A stretch of DNA of 64,000 nt from Chiua virens (taxonomy: Eukaryota > Basidiomycota > Agaricomycetes > Boletales > Boletaceae). The stretch spans positions 1,116,001-1,180,000 of the forward strand of contig JAHNUO010000014.1 of assembly GCA_019787685.1 (NCBI GenBank), written 5' to 3'. This document shows, piece by piece, positions 23,526-35,640 of this stretch. Numbering within the stretch: position 1 is the first letter of the stretch; each line of letters opens with the position of its first letter. Under the pieces are notes generated by a model. It was given only the letters and a program-made list of their open reading frames with translations. It had not been told where the DNA came from and made no database searches. Both the position numbers and the translations under genes were made by a program.

Positions 23526-24962
23526 TCAAGAGTCGGGGACTTGGCACATTGCGCCACTACCGATTTTAGTTAGCGATCGGGATGAAGTGGGCTTACATCG
23601 CTGTGCAAGCACCCATCTGCAGAGCGGTGGGTAGAACGTTTCAGCATAGCAGAGGGCATTCTGTGACCTGCTCGTGGAGTAAAGAGAAGTCGTCACTCCG
23701 CGTTCCACCTCGTTCACAAAATATGCCAGCTTCCCTGATTCATCATGCATCACCCCTATATCCAACCGGGCTGATAGCCTCAACGAGCTCGAATCGCCGA
23801 TTATCCCCTCCTCCAGTTCTATCAACTTCCGTAGCGTGCGCGTTGCGAATACCTCCAGTTCGTTGTTTGCATACTCCCTGGATGGCAGCGTTCCTCTTTC
23901 AGGGTTCAGGACGTCATTTCGGATGTAAGGACCCTTCATTAGATTTCTGTGCTTCTAAATTATGCTTAGATTGGGTCTGACTGGCGCACTCACGTCATTT
24001 CCTCCAACGACAGGCCATATATCCGTTGAGAGTACTCAACGGTGGCAAGGTTGTTTTCGAGCGGTGTCGTATTGACCACGCGGATTACCTGCATATCAAC
24101 CACGATAACCCGCCATTCTCCAACGGACATCAGTGTTTCGATCCGCGTCTGCGTGAACCAGGCAAACCCAGCTTCGTCCGTCGTAAGCTTTCCCGAAGGT
24201 TTCTTGCCGACAAAAACATGGCGCCCGCTGTCGCTCCCTTCGCGCTTTATTACGACATTTTCTAAGGGTGGCATTTCCGCCTCCGAAAGCCTCCTAGTCG
24301 TAGGTCTTGGGGAATCTGTGACTGTTCTGGCAATCTCATCCAAAAGGGACACGACGAGCAATTTATGCGATGCTCTTTGACATTCCTCAAGAGGTGGCCA
24401 TACTGGAGTCGTGTTGTGCAACCTATGGAGGCATTCCACATATTCCTGGACTTCTCGCCACGTTTCTAACCCAGGGGCGTACCTAGATTGTCTGAGCAGG
24501 GCACCTCTTCTAGAAAATGTGGGGCAAAACCTTGGATCCACAGTCAAATCCACACCGCCCCATACGCCAAAGTACTTGCTGAACGTCTGGCCATAGCTAC
24601 AGCTTGACTTCAGACATCGCAGGAATCTGCTGAACTCCATGAATTCCACGAGGCATTTGTTTCTCTTCAACCAGGACCACATCAATACCTAAACAACGGC
24701 ATTTCAAATAGACTGGCAGTAGGTATCAGGGCAAACCTGCCTTTTCGTGAATCAAGAGGGCAGTGTATCCTTCGCGCTTACGTCGAAGACAACTTGGATC
24801 TCCCCTGTATACCAGTCCCACAAGTGCAGTGCATTGCAGCAGTTCAGTGGCAACCTTGGCTGGGACATCATGGGTCAACCAGTCGACAGTGTGGGTTGCC
24901 ACCTTCCTATTCTTTGACCAGGCAGGATCCGGAATAACGAGAAAGAGTGGTGTGGTTTCCAT
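23526..24962 (-). CDS. ATP-grasp-like protein of unknown role, with a frameshift
   Basis: Read right to left. The start METTPLFLVIPDPAW (24962) is followed by a region to about 24726. A second frame (24685-23990) contains EYVECLHRLHNTTPVWPP, VIKREGSDSGRHVFV (the shape of an ATP-grasp Lys plus glycine loop), WFTQTRIETL and GEWRVIVVDMQVIRVV. A third (23939-23526) contains RLDIGVMHD and YFVNEVERG near 23.7 kb, the D...NE pair typical of ATP-grasp metal sites. I recall an Agaricomycete family with this order but no known function. The first two frames are out of register near 24.60-24.70 kb, and an intron probably lies at 23989-23940. The ATP-grasp assignment is an inference from motif order; the fold was not tested. 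Confidence 0.45.
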
Positions 24963-25250
24963 CTACTTTAGTAGTGGTTTTTTTCCATGTGATTGAAATT
25001 CTCGCTCTTAGTTCGAAAAACTTGCATGCGGTGCAGCGGCTGTGCACGCCCCGATTGGCTGTGGCGCGGACGGGTGGCGCGGCTCGCACGCGCACGTGAC
25101 TTCGGGTTCCCCTTCCGAGGGAGCGTGGTGAGGACTGCGCAGTCCACAGAACCGGTAAAGAAGAAAAAATCAGCAGAAGTGACGACTTACAATGATTGAA
25201 CACGAGGTGAAATAACGGGGTGAAACGGACGAGTCATTGCAGCGGGGTGA

Positions 25251-26250
25251 GTGGAACAGTGCTCGCTCCCCTCACCAAAGCTCCGGCGGCCCTTCTCCGA
25301 CGAGGACGTCGCTGCAATCTACTCCGTCATCCCCCATGCCTGGGTCGAGGGCACCCGGGAAACCTATGGTACTGACCTCCTTGCCTTCCACATTTTCTGT
25401 GACCACCGGAAAATACCTGAGCGCGATCGGGCCCCTGTAGACCCCACCCTCATCTCGGCTTTCATTTCACACCTCGCTGTGTCCTACTCTGGTACTGCCA
25501 TTTCCAACTACGTCTGTGGCATTCGCTCGTGGCACACATCGATGGCATCAGCTGTGCGCTTGGGGGCGCTTGGAATGAAGGGGGGTAAGTGAGGTGGCCG
25601 CTTTGAGGAGAGCATCGATTTCGGTGTCATTTAGAGAACCCTACACGGCCAACACTATCGTTGCTATCTGTAACCACCTCACTCTCACCCACCCCCTTCA
25701 TGCCTCAGCTCTCGCCTGTTTAACAACCGCTTTCTATGTCACTGCAAGAACTGGTGAGCTTACCATCAGAACCTTCACCACCTTTGATCCCACTGTCCAC
25801 ATAAAGCCCTCGGATGTCTGCGTTCAACAGGATCGCCACGGAAACGAAGTCACTAATTTCCACCTCCCCCACACTAAGGCTGCACCTCACGGCGAAGACA
25901 TCGGTTGGGCGTGACAGGATGGCCCATCTGACCCAAAGCTACTCTGGACAACCACTTCCACATCAATTCCCCCCTCCTTCGGTCCCCTCTTCCCCCATCG
26001 CTCCGGCAAAGGGTACAAACCTCTGACCAAGTCGAAATTCTCGCTCCCGCGCTCAAGAGCGCCAACATACCTCCCCTACATGGCCACGGCATTCGCGTTG
26101 GTTCCACCCTCGAATATCTCTTGCGCAACGTCCCCTTTGACGTCGTCAAAGTGAAAGGCAGGTAGTCAAGCGACGCTTTCCTCATCTATCTATGCCGTCA
26201 CGCACAAATTCTCGCCCCCTACATCCAAGCCGAGCCAGCTTTACACGAAT
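25251..26250 (+). pseudogene. Tyrosine recombinase (Crypton/DIRS-like), decayed
   Basis: The N-terminal half (25251-25592) reads PFSDEDVAAIYSVIPHAWVE, TYGTDLLAFHIFC and YSGTAISNYVCGIRSWH, the SAM-like DNA-binding part of this fungal family. After a frame change, 25594-25914 contains FYVTARTGELTIRTF, holding the first catalytic Arg, then HIKPSDVCVQQDRHGNEV. Past a stop and more frame changes, 26079-26240 reads HGHGIRVGSTLEYLLRNV (catalytic H-x-x-R; His codon 26085, Arg 26094), FDVVKVKGR then TAG at 26163 where Trp is expected, and FLIYLCRHAQILAPYIQ, with candidate Tyr nucleophiles. Such enzymes integrate circular or linear DNA without a DDE site. Nonsense and frame changes show it is inactive as written. 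No flanking terminal repeats or reverse transcriptase were seen, so Crypton and DIRS origin cannot be separated. Confidence 0.7.
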
Positions 26251-26610
26251 CCTTCCTCCGGAGGTCTTACCCTTCCTCCCGCGCGTTAACTAGTGAGTCC
26301 CGTCCGCCTCCTAGTTCTCAGGGGCGTGGCTTTCGCCGCGGGAAAGCAGCTCATCCACACAGCCCTCAGGTCACTGGAGCCGGACAGCGCTACGCGCTGC
26401 CGCCCACCTCACACTCCCTCGTCGCGCTCGGTCTCTCCTCCCCTAGTCTACTAGATTCATTGTCCGGTAGTACGCGGTACATGTCCACTAAATGAGACTC
26501 CTTTTCTCCTTCTCGCGCCACTCATTCCCAGCGTCCGTCAAAGATATGATGTCGGAGGCCAAACGGGAGGGGTTTAGGAGTAATGCCAGCCAGTCCACCG
26601 GATGTATTAG

Positions 26611-27625
26611 TCAGGAAAACATATGTAAACGTTGATTGCGGCAATCCTTCGCATTATCTACACACCTAGCCGAGCTGAAAGACTCGAAATAGTCCTCATT
26701 TAGAAAGGTTCCATAGAAATTTCCGCCGGTTGGAGTATCTGCTACGTTACCTATGTCACAGAAATCTCGAATGTAATCAACCATATTATCATTATCAGAC
26801 GTCGATAAGCGTAAAAGACCCTTGATAAGATTATATTTTCGCATTAGATGTATCTACTACAAGTTGCTAGCCTGAGTACTACAGAGAAACAATCGTCCGC
26901 GCTGTACCACCATTTGTTTGACGAAGCAAACGATTGTGTCTCGGATACGGAGCGAAAAATTGCTTTGATCTTCTTGTACATCGAAGTTTACCTTTCAACG
27001 ACGAAATCCAGCGGGGTGAAGAATCCCTGGGCATGTTGCTCGAGAGCCCAGTAAAAGGACGTCGCTGCCAATGCAGAGACTGCGATGAAATCGCCTGTGA
27101 TGTCGACATATCTGTGGAAATCTTCTAAGAATAGGACGTCCGACGCCAGATTCAAGATCTAGCTTGAGACGGACATGTTGTCCGAGTTCGGGTTCAAAGG
27201 GTGCTAGAAGACACAGTCAGTAGCAACAAAAAGAATGCGAAATCAACCTCTTCACCTTCGTGCGCTTCCATTCGGCCTCGCTAAGGCTGTTTTGGACTGC
27301 TGTGTATTCCAGGAGCGCAACTGCATCTTGTACACCGTGTGCAGCATAGTCCTTGAACACTGATCGAACGTATGAGGCAGTGTCGATCAATTTTTTGACC
27401 TGTCCTTCATTCATCCGGGCCCATTGCTGAGCGGACGCTAACGTCCCCACTGGACCACTGGTGAGTCAAGGGCCCACATGTAGAAGCAGAAATCAGCTTA
27501 CATTCGTCACTATCCGATGTCATCCCACCCACTGGCATATCTCTCAGCTCCACTAGCAGATGATCGACAATCGGCATTGCCTCGAATAACATCTGACTAT
27601 GGTACCTATCGTATCGACCAACCAT
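26611..27625 (-). pseudogene. Possible DUF6532-like relic
   Basis: Three minus-strand pieces run in the same direction: 27625-27407 (SQMLFEAMPIVDHLLVELRD), 27450-27217 (QQWARMNEGQVKKLIDTASY, FKDYAAHGVQDAVALLEY) and, in another frame near 27130-27000, EDFHRYVDITGDFIAVSALA followed by SFYWALEQHAQGFFTPLDFV. The last block resembles the C-terminal part of DUF6532 proteins, where a helix rich in small residues precedes an ALEEW/ALEQ segment. Frame changes between blocks suggest decay or unmodelled introns. The last ORF (26844-26611) is unrecognised. The function of DUF6532 is unknown. Confidence 0.3.
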
Positions 27626-27639
27626 CGCAACCTGAGCCT

Positions 27640-28080
27640 TTCCCCCTTTCGATCAACGCCTTATTATCATCCAACGGAGGATGAACAATCAGCTACTAGT
27701 ACCGACACCGTCGAGTACGGCACTACTAGCAATGCATTCATCACAGCGATAGATGAGACCGTTTTGCACCAGAAGCGTCCTCTCAGATTTAGGGCAGCAC
27801 CGTACTCAAGTACTGCACCATACGCTCAGCTCCGAGGTGACATCGCCAAAGGCGCCGGGCTGACGAAGCTACGACCCGGAAAGCCGGTCCGCGGCGTTGA
27901 ATTCGAGGCTACCCTGTAATTTTATTACAGCAATTTTATTACAAGAGCAATACAAAGTGTTGTGCAAAAGAAACAGCTCTAATGATGTTGCATCACTCTT
28001 GCATCACTCTGCATTGAGAATGAGAATCACCAATAGAAGCACACCCAAATTGGTTCATGCTTCCTTACCCCTTACCCCTG
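27640..28080. other. No supported gene
   Basis: A plus-strand frame (27599-27919) shows no domain. The stretch leads into the fold-back repeat. Confidence 0.35.
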
Positions 28081-28082
28081 GC

Positions 28083-29950
28083 TTCTGGCCCATCAAGCAG
28101 GTAAAGAAGCTGCTTACATAAGTGCTTGGAAGCGATCAAACCATTCCAAAAGCAGTCTACTACTCCTCCCACATTTCCCAATTGGAAATCTCCTCACATA
28201 TATGTTTTCACTTTATTCCCCTGGGTTCCTGTGATGATATATCGTAGATACATCATGTATATAGTCTAATCTATGGTTCTGACCGCTTGAATGATGTCTG
28301 AAAGTGCTTGACAAGGTAGATATTCAAATAGGGGTGAAAAACAAAAACATATCCGGATTTTTGACATATTGAACATGTAGGTCTAAAGATCGTGTACCTA
28401 GCTACCCTTAGTATATATCTATAACATATCCCAAGACCAAGTTCTTGGGAAAAGACCTGAGGAAGTTATGTCATATTCTCCTCCTCCCCCTTTTCTGGGT
28501 CAAGAAAGCTTCTCTATTGGCTGGGATGCTTGTGTATGGCTTGGGGACCATTCCTATATATATTACCTTCAGTCTGAGCGCTGCAACCCTTCCCTGAAGC
28601 CTGGAAAGCTCTCTCAGAACGCTTTTTTCACTTTCTGCATAAAAGAGAAATAAAAGCTAACATACAACATATAGGTTCAGGGCAGCTATCTAGACTTCTT
28701 CTACAGCATTGCATACATATGGGACCAGTTTCCTGTATCCTCTAATGAAGAGTGGAAGCCAGGGGAAGTGAATTGAACATGTGGGAAGCGTGGAAAAGAA
28801 AGCGAGAACTTAGGAGACTTTCGAAAACACACTACTATAGCTTCCACAATCCATTTAGAAATTACCTTGCTTGACAAGGTTTCTATCGCCCCCCATAATT
28901 CGTGGGAACAACTCACCACTGAAAGACCTTCCTTTTTTGTCACTTCCTTTTATGTATCACTACTATTATATAATCTCGTGCGCTCAAGCAAGGTTTCTGC
29001 CGCTGCAGGCGGCGTTTCCAAGTCTATAGTTGCAATGAATACACTTGGGTAAAAGTAAGTAGTTATAGGATAATTATTCAGGAACAGTGATTCAAGGAGT
29101 TCCAAAGATGAAAAATGGTTATAGCCCAGTCTGTCTAGCATATATATGTCTAATCTATTGATTACAATGTTTCTAAATGGATTGTGGAAGCTATAATAGT
29201 GTGTTTTCGAAAGTCTCCTAAGTTCTCGCTTTCTTTTCCACGCTTCCCACATGTTCAATTCACTTCCCCTGGCTTCCACTCTTCATTAGAGGATACAGGA
29301 AACTGGTCCCATATGTATGCAATGCTGTAGAAGAAGTCTAGATAGCTGCCCTGAACCCATATGTTGTATGTTAGCTTTTATTTCTCTTTTATGCAGAAAG
29401 TGAAAAAAGCGTTCTGAGAGAGCTTTCCAGGCTTCAGGGAAGGGTTGCAGCGCTCAGACTGAAGGTAATATATATAGGAATGGTCCCCAAGCCATACACA
29501 AGCATCCCAGCCAATAGAGAAGCTTTCTTGACCCAGAAAAGGGGGAGGAGGAGAATATGACATAACTTCCTCAGGTCTTTTCCCAAGAACTTGGTCTTGG
29601 GATATGTTATAGATATATACTAAGGGTAGCTAGGTACACGATCTTTAGACCTACATGTTCAATATGTCAAAAATCCGGATATGTTTTTGTTTTTCACCCC
29701 TATTTGAATATCTACCTTGTCAAGCACTTTCAGACATCATTCAAGCGGTCAGAACCATAGATTAGACTATATACATGATGTATCTACGATATATCATCAC
29801 AGGAACCCAGGGGAATAAAGTGAAAACATATATGTGAGGAGATTTCCAATTGGGAAATGTGGGAGGAGTAGTAGACTGCTTTTGGAATGGTTTGATCGCT
29901 TCCAAGCGCTTATGTAAGCAGCTTCTGTGCCTGCTTGATCCGGGCCAGAA
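28083..29950. repeat. Large fold-back repeat, ~0.78-kb arms and 310-bp loop
   Basis: The arms 28083-28860 and 29171-29950 are reverse complements with coordinates summing to 58031 (28111 pairs with 29920; 28860 with 29171). Only scattered substitutions are visible, for example AGTGCTT against AGCGCTT at the outer part. A 61-codon frame is mirrored in both arms, which is a by-product of the symmetry. No transposase is present. Beyond a 2-bp indel near 28090 the similarity fades. The loop holds a dispersed segment found again near 48.6 kb. Confidence 0.85.
28857..28970 (+). repeat. Dispersed ~114-bp segment (loop of the fold-back)
   Basis: The stretch from GAAATTACCTTGCTTGACAA to the CACTACTATT end recurs in reverse complement at about 48616-48729 with little change. 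Its nature is unknown; it may be a fragment of a larger repeated element. Confidence 0.7.
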
Positions 29951-31165
29951 GGGAAGGTTCAGATCTTAGATTTGTCTCAAAAATAATCATGGAGATGTGG
30001 CTGTACTGATGAGGTAATCAAAAGCGGCTGTGTTCCTGGATCCTGAAGAATTCCTGGACCCGAAAGGTCCAGGTTTCACCTCGATAAATCGTGGGAAAAC
30101 GTCGCAAACTTTACATATAGAGTAATTCCGAAACTTCCGGGTTCGTTGAACTTGCTTGCCCGGTGCTTTCTCCTACTATCACTGCACCAGTGTTGCAAAC
30201 AATTTCAATGTAAAATCTATAGTTCGTGAGATTGAGCAGATTGAGACTAAAAAAGTATACGGAGACGTGGGGAAATCCCTTGCCTTGAGCCCACAAGAAG
30301 AATTGTGAGGGTCCGTCAAAAGCTTCGTGTGCCAGAGAGATGCCGGTGTAAAAAGTACAACTTGACACAGAGATGCAAAATTTCTCCGAGCGACTTGAGA
30401 GGGATGTCACATATTGTCACACCACTTTTTGGATCTCCGCTGAGCGCTGCCAATGAGCCGTGATTGCAGATTAAACTTTACCGACAAGCTGGTGTAAGAT
30501 TTCATGCTCCGACTGGTCCTGTCACGCCGGTGTTCTCATCATGCCTCTGAAGTCATCTCACTGATTACAATAGATCCATAGCCTGTAGGTCCTCGGAAAA
30601 ATGTTCTACATAGTCCAAAGTATCTCTAGTATACCCTAAATGAAAAGCAAAAATTTAAACCCAATATTTGTCTTTCCCGAGTATCCACAATGCTCAGATT
30701 TGGCTGTCCAGCCTATTAGATTGTTAACAGACTCTTTGCTCGTAGACTTTTCATCAAACAAAATAGATCAGCATCTTAATTACACTTATACCATCCTAGA
30801 AGTAACATAAGAAGGATCCTGTGTGATTGTTGCATATACTACGATGCTGTTTGCATCTCTGTGTCAATTTGCAACTCCGGTGCAGTGATAGTATTAGGAG
30901 CTCCTTTTCGTCTCAGACTCGTTACGTACCGCGGTTCTAGTCCTCTGTCATTACCTTCTGAAAGTACGTCTGTTTCTCCAGTCTTTGTCATGTTGTTTGA
31001 TCCTCATCTTCTGGACACAGTGGACGGTGCTCCTGCGCTTCAAGTTTCATCTGCTGTTCGCATTCACTGCGATTCTGACACTCCGTTGACGTCCACTCAC
31101 GTTAGTTACAGTTTGTTGCGTCGGGAGTTTCAGTTCGATAGCATTCTATCTGCATGGCCACGTTC
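29951..31165. other. No supported gene
   Basis: AT-rich stretch. Frames at 30111-30410 (minus) and 30861-31244 (plus) have no recognisable domain. They share the words CISVSSC/SICNSG and NTGAVIV/NSGAVIV in opposite orientation, hinting at a short inverted duplication (near 30190 and 30885). Confidence 0.35.
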
Positions 31166-31511
31166 TCAATCCGTCTTTCCGCATGGCCCTTTTCTCCTCG
31201 TTTTTTGGTCAGGGAAACCTGTTGTCCTGTTGTCGTCCGCGTGATTTTCATCAGGGCAATCCTCAACTGAGATATGCGTGGCAACGCGTGGTGCGAAATC
31301 CAGGATACGCTCGTTATGACGAGCCTGTGCGACACGCTTGAAGAGTAAAACGATTGAAGGGCAGAGACACGCTTGATGAAGGCGCAGTAAATCGACCAAT
31401 GCCGCTCGCCGAGTCCGCGACGTGAACCGGATTCCATGTGCGCCAGCAAGCAAACGAAGGTGAGCGCAAGTGAAGAACTGGAACTCCTCGACCAGGTCGC
31501 ACATTCACCAT
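31166..31511 (-). pseudogene. Fragment resembling a SAP-like N-terminal segment of fungal Helitron proteins
   Basis: The frame contains LRLLAGAHGIRFTSRTRRAA followed by LVDLLRLHQACLCP and a hydrophobic strand. The pattern of two helices with a basic turn, then H-x-x-C-x-C-P, recalls SAP-like segments at the start of mushroom Helitron-associated proteins. Nothing downstream completes such a gene. It could equally be an unrelated chance frame. Confidence 0.25.
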
Positions 31512-31868
31512 CTTTGACAGAAAAAAACATAATAATGGGACTGATGATTGTCCTTACCTCATGTTTTCGTTTTGTCACGGATACAAAGTGCACGACGTAA
31601 CTGAAGAAAACATTGTTGACGTGGCCGAAGTTATTGAAAAGTATGCGACCTCCGAATGGCACTACAGCTTTGCTCATTTTTCACAGATTGCAAACACATG
31701 TGGGACACGACGAAATCGTCTAAGTGTCCAATTGTCTGTCTACATAAGCCCTTATAATCTATTCTTTCTGTAAGAACGGTTGTTGGCGTGCGCGTGTAAA
31801 AAGCAGATTAGGAATGATATTATCTTGCCATTGAGTCTGCTGCCTTGCGGGTCCAGAGGGCCATAAAA

Positions 31869-32273
31869 TGGTCCAGGTCTGTCGTGCAAAATTGTCGCTT
31901 ATTTTTGCCCTTAAATGGTAACTATTGAGTTTTCGTCGGCACGTGTGGCTTGCTCCACAGCATACTTCGTGTGTGATAACAGATTGAAATGATGTCATCC
32001 ATGTGTTTTTTGGATGATAAGCATAGGAGTCGTTAGAGTGTAGACCCCTTGGTAGACCTTATTCTCCTCTGACGTGCTGATATTTACTGGCAGGTTGCCT
32101 TCTGATTGATGCTACTATTACTATGCTTATCATGTAAAAGTATCCGACATTGTTTTCTGTCTTACTTTTTGCATTATAAACCCGGGCTCAAATTTGACTG
32201 AAATGTATTGAGCTACATAAAACACCCTTGGTTGGATGGGTCCTCTGAGAGGTGCCCGTAGGGCCATATTGCA
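31869..32273 (+). repeat. Direct repeat copy 1 (TG...CA ends)
   Basis: Begins TGGTCCAGGTCTGTCGTGC and ends GGGCCATATTGCA. About 95 percent alike to 35860-36248, apart from an internal indel near the start (an extra run after TCGTGC) and one near the end. TG...CA ends are LTR-like, but no target duplication or tRNA primer site was found. Just after it, GCATTCTA...TAGAATGC forms a small stem. Confidence 0.7.
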
Positions 32274-32476
32274 TTCTACTAGTAATGCACAATAGTGATG
32301 TAGAATGCTTCCAAAGGGGGAAGCAACAAATTTTGCATCATAGTTAAACCTATTATTTCAATGTGTATTGCACAACTATTACAGGTAGAGGTGTGAATTC
32401 ACCACTGGCGTGGAACGGGTAAGTGGATTTCCTTTGCACTACGCTACTGGTGGTCACCTGGCAGACGACTATTATA

Positions 32477-33205
32477 CAGTCGACTCCCTTGTAACCCATA
32501 CCCCTTATAACCCATACTCCCTAATAACCCATACATTTTCCTGACTCCCGAGTCTGTTCGCAGTAAATTCTGGCCATACCCCATACCCCATACCCCATAG
32601 CCATTTGGATGGTGATAACCCATACGTCGCTGTATCAGAAAGTGCCAGGATTATATAACCATTGTATTTTGCTCATCCCAACATGGCAATAATGACACAA
32701 CTCTTCAACAGAAGTCCAATAATGGTCATTTCAATGAGAAAATTTATATAATTTTGTCGAATTTGAGATACGATCACATGGTAATTTATGGTAAGTCATT
32801 CCCGGCCATGCAAAAAAGTTGCGACGTACGCTTTAATCAAATTGACCTTTCCGAGCTTCTTAACCCTGCTTGCGAGGCACACAACATGTCCGAAGCAACT
32901 GACCAGGAGATTTGTGATGCTGTCATGGAGCTTGACACTCACTTTGCTCACGTGTTGGAAATGATGTTGTGTAGGTTCAGTCGTGAAACATGTACGTAGG
33001 GCATGCAGAGCATGAATAATACCAAGATTACCATGACTAGCTATTTCACTCGTACATAACACCCTTGCATTACCACTAAGCTGGTGGAGATACATATATG
33101 AAAATTTGTCTTGTAATTAGTGACCTGTTGTATACCCCATACTCTCCCATAACCCATGACTTATGACGACTCCCGAGGGGGTATGGGTTATAAGGGAGTC
33201 GACTG
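32477..33205 (+). mobile_element. 729-bp pogo/Fot1-like MITE (family A), copy 1
   Basis: Terminal inverted repeats start CAGTCGACTCCCTTGTAACC and the insertion is flanked by TA on both sides (32475-32476 and 33206-33207), as for Tc1/mariner-pogo elements. Subterminal tandem words CTTATAACCCATAC and CCATACCCCATACC follow the left end. An 81-codon frame, 32754-32999, contains SELLNPACEAHNMSEATDQE and HVLEMMLCRFSRETC, which resemble the C-terminus of fungal pogo-type DDE transposases. The element is therefore best explained as an internal-deletion derivative. Confidence 0.8.
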
Positions 33206-33440
33206 TATTCGGTCGACCGCCGACAATCCTAGCGGCACATAAAGTTTATGCGAGATCGAATCTTCCAGATCGGATCTTACAAGATCAGAGATCATATCTT
33301 GTGCGATCGACCTCCTTTTAGGGATCATGTCGCCAGCCGTATCACGTGCGCTAACGGTATAAAGGTCCGAGGTTTTCTAGTATCGTCTTTATCCCTTCTT
33401 CCCTCTGATTTGATCCGCTACCCTGTTCAGCTTGCCCTCT

Positions 33441-34840
33441 ATGGCCATCCGTGATGCTCGACGTGAGGGCGGACATGATTCCGCTTCTCAAAGAGAGGAA
33501 GAGAGCGCGAGCAGCGGGCGAAAGCGTCCACTTACAAACGCCCTCGAACTAGGGCCAAGGAAACGACCGTAGCTCTTTTTCTTTGCTAACGAACTGGAAG
33601 GACTACGCAGGACCCGTTGGTTCACCATGGACGCCACTTCGGTCGGGCCGTTCACGCGTTTTGTAACGTGCAGACCTTGTTAATCAATGGAATGTCCCTT
33701 ATGAGCGACATTGAGGATAATGGCGAAGATTCGTTGACAATCCAGTAAGTATTTTAGACTTTACCTTGCATGCAAACAGAGTTTGAATCATGATTATCTC
33801 TGAAGGGAAAGGCAAGAAATACTTCGTCTTTCGCGAGTTATTGAGAATAGTCCCTGGATTGGAAGCACGCCTCATGGAATCCTCGGAGGAGGACATTATT
33901 GCCATAGCGGAATTGGTGAGATATACATTTCACTTTACTAGGCTAATTCGCTGATCATCACATGTAGATTCAGAAAGGGGCCAGTAGCGCGAGGGCAGAT
34001 GATACGAAAGGAATGAAAGCCGCGATCATCGACTGGATTACCCCAAAGGGTCAAACACTTAGTCCTCATATCCCCCGCAACGTGAAGTGCGGTCGAGGAT
34101 TCCAGCACGAGCGTACCGGGGTCCTCCTGTGTCCTGCAGGATACGAGTGGCAAAATGCGGAGTACGTAGACGACTTTGACCTTGTCTGAGGTCCTAATGT
34201 AACATCTCACAGGATCAAGGAAAAGTTGCGCAACGGACAACTGCAGGTCGCCGGTGACCAATGGCCCGTTTTTCTATATGCCAACTATATGTACGACCCG
34301 GATGACCCATGGAACGGCCTTCTCCGCAGTGGGCTGCTCGTTTGTGTACGTCGCGTCTGATTGTAGACTGATCTGACGTTGTTTAGTCCTATAAGCATGT
34401 GTTTACATCTCCAAGCTCGGTAGGTGAAGAGCCAAAGGCCACTCGCTCTGGTAATGCCCGCATCCATGGGATGCGGAGTGTGACTGGGGCATCAATTGCT
34501 TATGTGGCGACTCAGGTACGAAGTCGCGACGGCGTGTTTGCTTGCACTAGATCCCTGACGTCCGCCCTAGGCTCGGTTTGCGCTAATGTCGGCACAGGTA
34601 TTTTCTCGCACCGATCTCGTCACTGATTCAGAACGATTCTATAACAGCATCCTTGAGCTACTTAATGACTCGGATGAGAAAGAGGAAGTCAACCAGCTGC
34701 TGCTGTGGTGGGACAGGCAGATTTTCCCCTTGTACACGGAAAGTGAACAGCTCCCCTCAAAAAACAGTGCCCCTTCAAGGATTCGTGCGAGGCGGGCGGA
34801 GCATCATGCTGCTCGGGTTACTGTTGTCGCTAACGAATAA
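33441..34840 (+). CDS. DUF6698-family protein
   Basis: Multi-exon gene whose exons join through GT-AG introns near 33746-33779, 33916-33966, 34158-34212, 34347-34385 and 34516-34569. Recognisable blocks: HHGRHFGRAVHAFCNVQTLL; a helix ending in IIAIAEL; ADDTKGMKAAIIDWITPKGQ; GFQHERTGVLLCPAGYEW; QVAGDQWPVFLYANYMYDPD; YKHVFTSPSSVGEEPKATRS; NARIHGMRSVTGASIAYVAT; VTDSERFYNSILELLNDSDE; LLLWWDRQIFP; ending TVVANE at 34840. These match the DUF6698 pattern as I remember it. The start at 33441 (MAIRDARREGGHDS, a basic Ser-rich N-terminus) needs a short intron near 33570-33601 and is tentative. The family is abundant in mushrooms and of unknown function; it is often near mobile DNA. No internal stop was found in the joined exons. 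Confidence 0.7.
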
Positions 34841-35029
34841 CTTCGTCGATATATCCGATTATGTACCGAGTTTTTCGAATTACTATTGATCCATTCCTCC
34901 CCGGTGTGATCTGTGACCGGCCTCCTACTAATCATTGGCTTGTGTGATCAGTGTGATCAATTCTGAGATTATCATTGATGGCATTCACTGTGACTTTTAG
35001 TAGTAGGAGAGTGGTTCGGGACCTACTAC

Positions 35030-35640
35030 ACATTGCAGGTTCTGGTTCAAATTGTCATGAAGCCCTGGCAGATATATTAGATAATGAATATCACTGCTGA
35101 AGGGGTGTTCTTATGCATTTCTAAAGGTCTGGTTCAGATTATCATATAGCCCAGGTTCAGATATACCAGACAATCCATGGCAATACAAATAGTCTGATGG
35201 ATACATCCTGTCACAGCAGTGTACTGCTTCCATACATTGCAGTACTTTGGCACGTGACTCATGCTGAGACAAAGCATCGTGATAGGCTAATCAGTGTCTG
35301 AATTCCGTTGATTGTGTTGTCACTTGAAGACCCATGTTGGGACAAACTGTAGGCAGTATCTTACTTCTATACATTGCATTGCATTGACATAAGACCCAAG
35401 TCAAAACATAATAGGGACATATATTGTAACCTGTGTCTGAATTCCATATATTATGATACATTATATGTCCTTGACATAGTAAGACCATGTTGGAACATAC
35501 TGTAAGTTGTGTCCTGCTTCCATACATGGTATTTGTTTGACATAAGACCCATGTTGGGACATACTACTATAGACAGTGTCTTACTTCTGTACCTTGTACA
35601 TCCTTGACATAAGCCCCATGTTGGGACATACTGTGATCAG
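35030..35640. repeat. Degenerate tandem repeats
   Basis: Imperfect units of roughly 85-110 bp share GACATAAGACCCATGTTGGG, ACATACTGTAGGCAGTGTC and CTTACTTC.ATACATTG. At least four copies are visible between about 35270 and 35640; weaker traces lie upstream. No gene is present. Confidence 0.7.

Noticed and set aside
28468..29563. 61-codon frames mirrored in the fold-back arms
   Set aside because: Mirroring follows from the inverted repeat; no domain and no sign of coding constraint.
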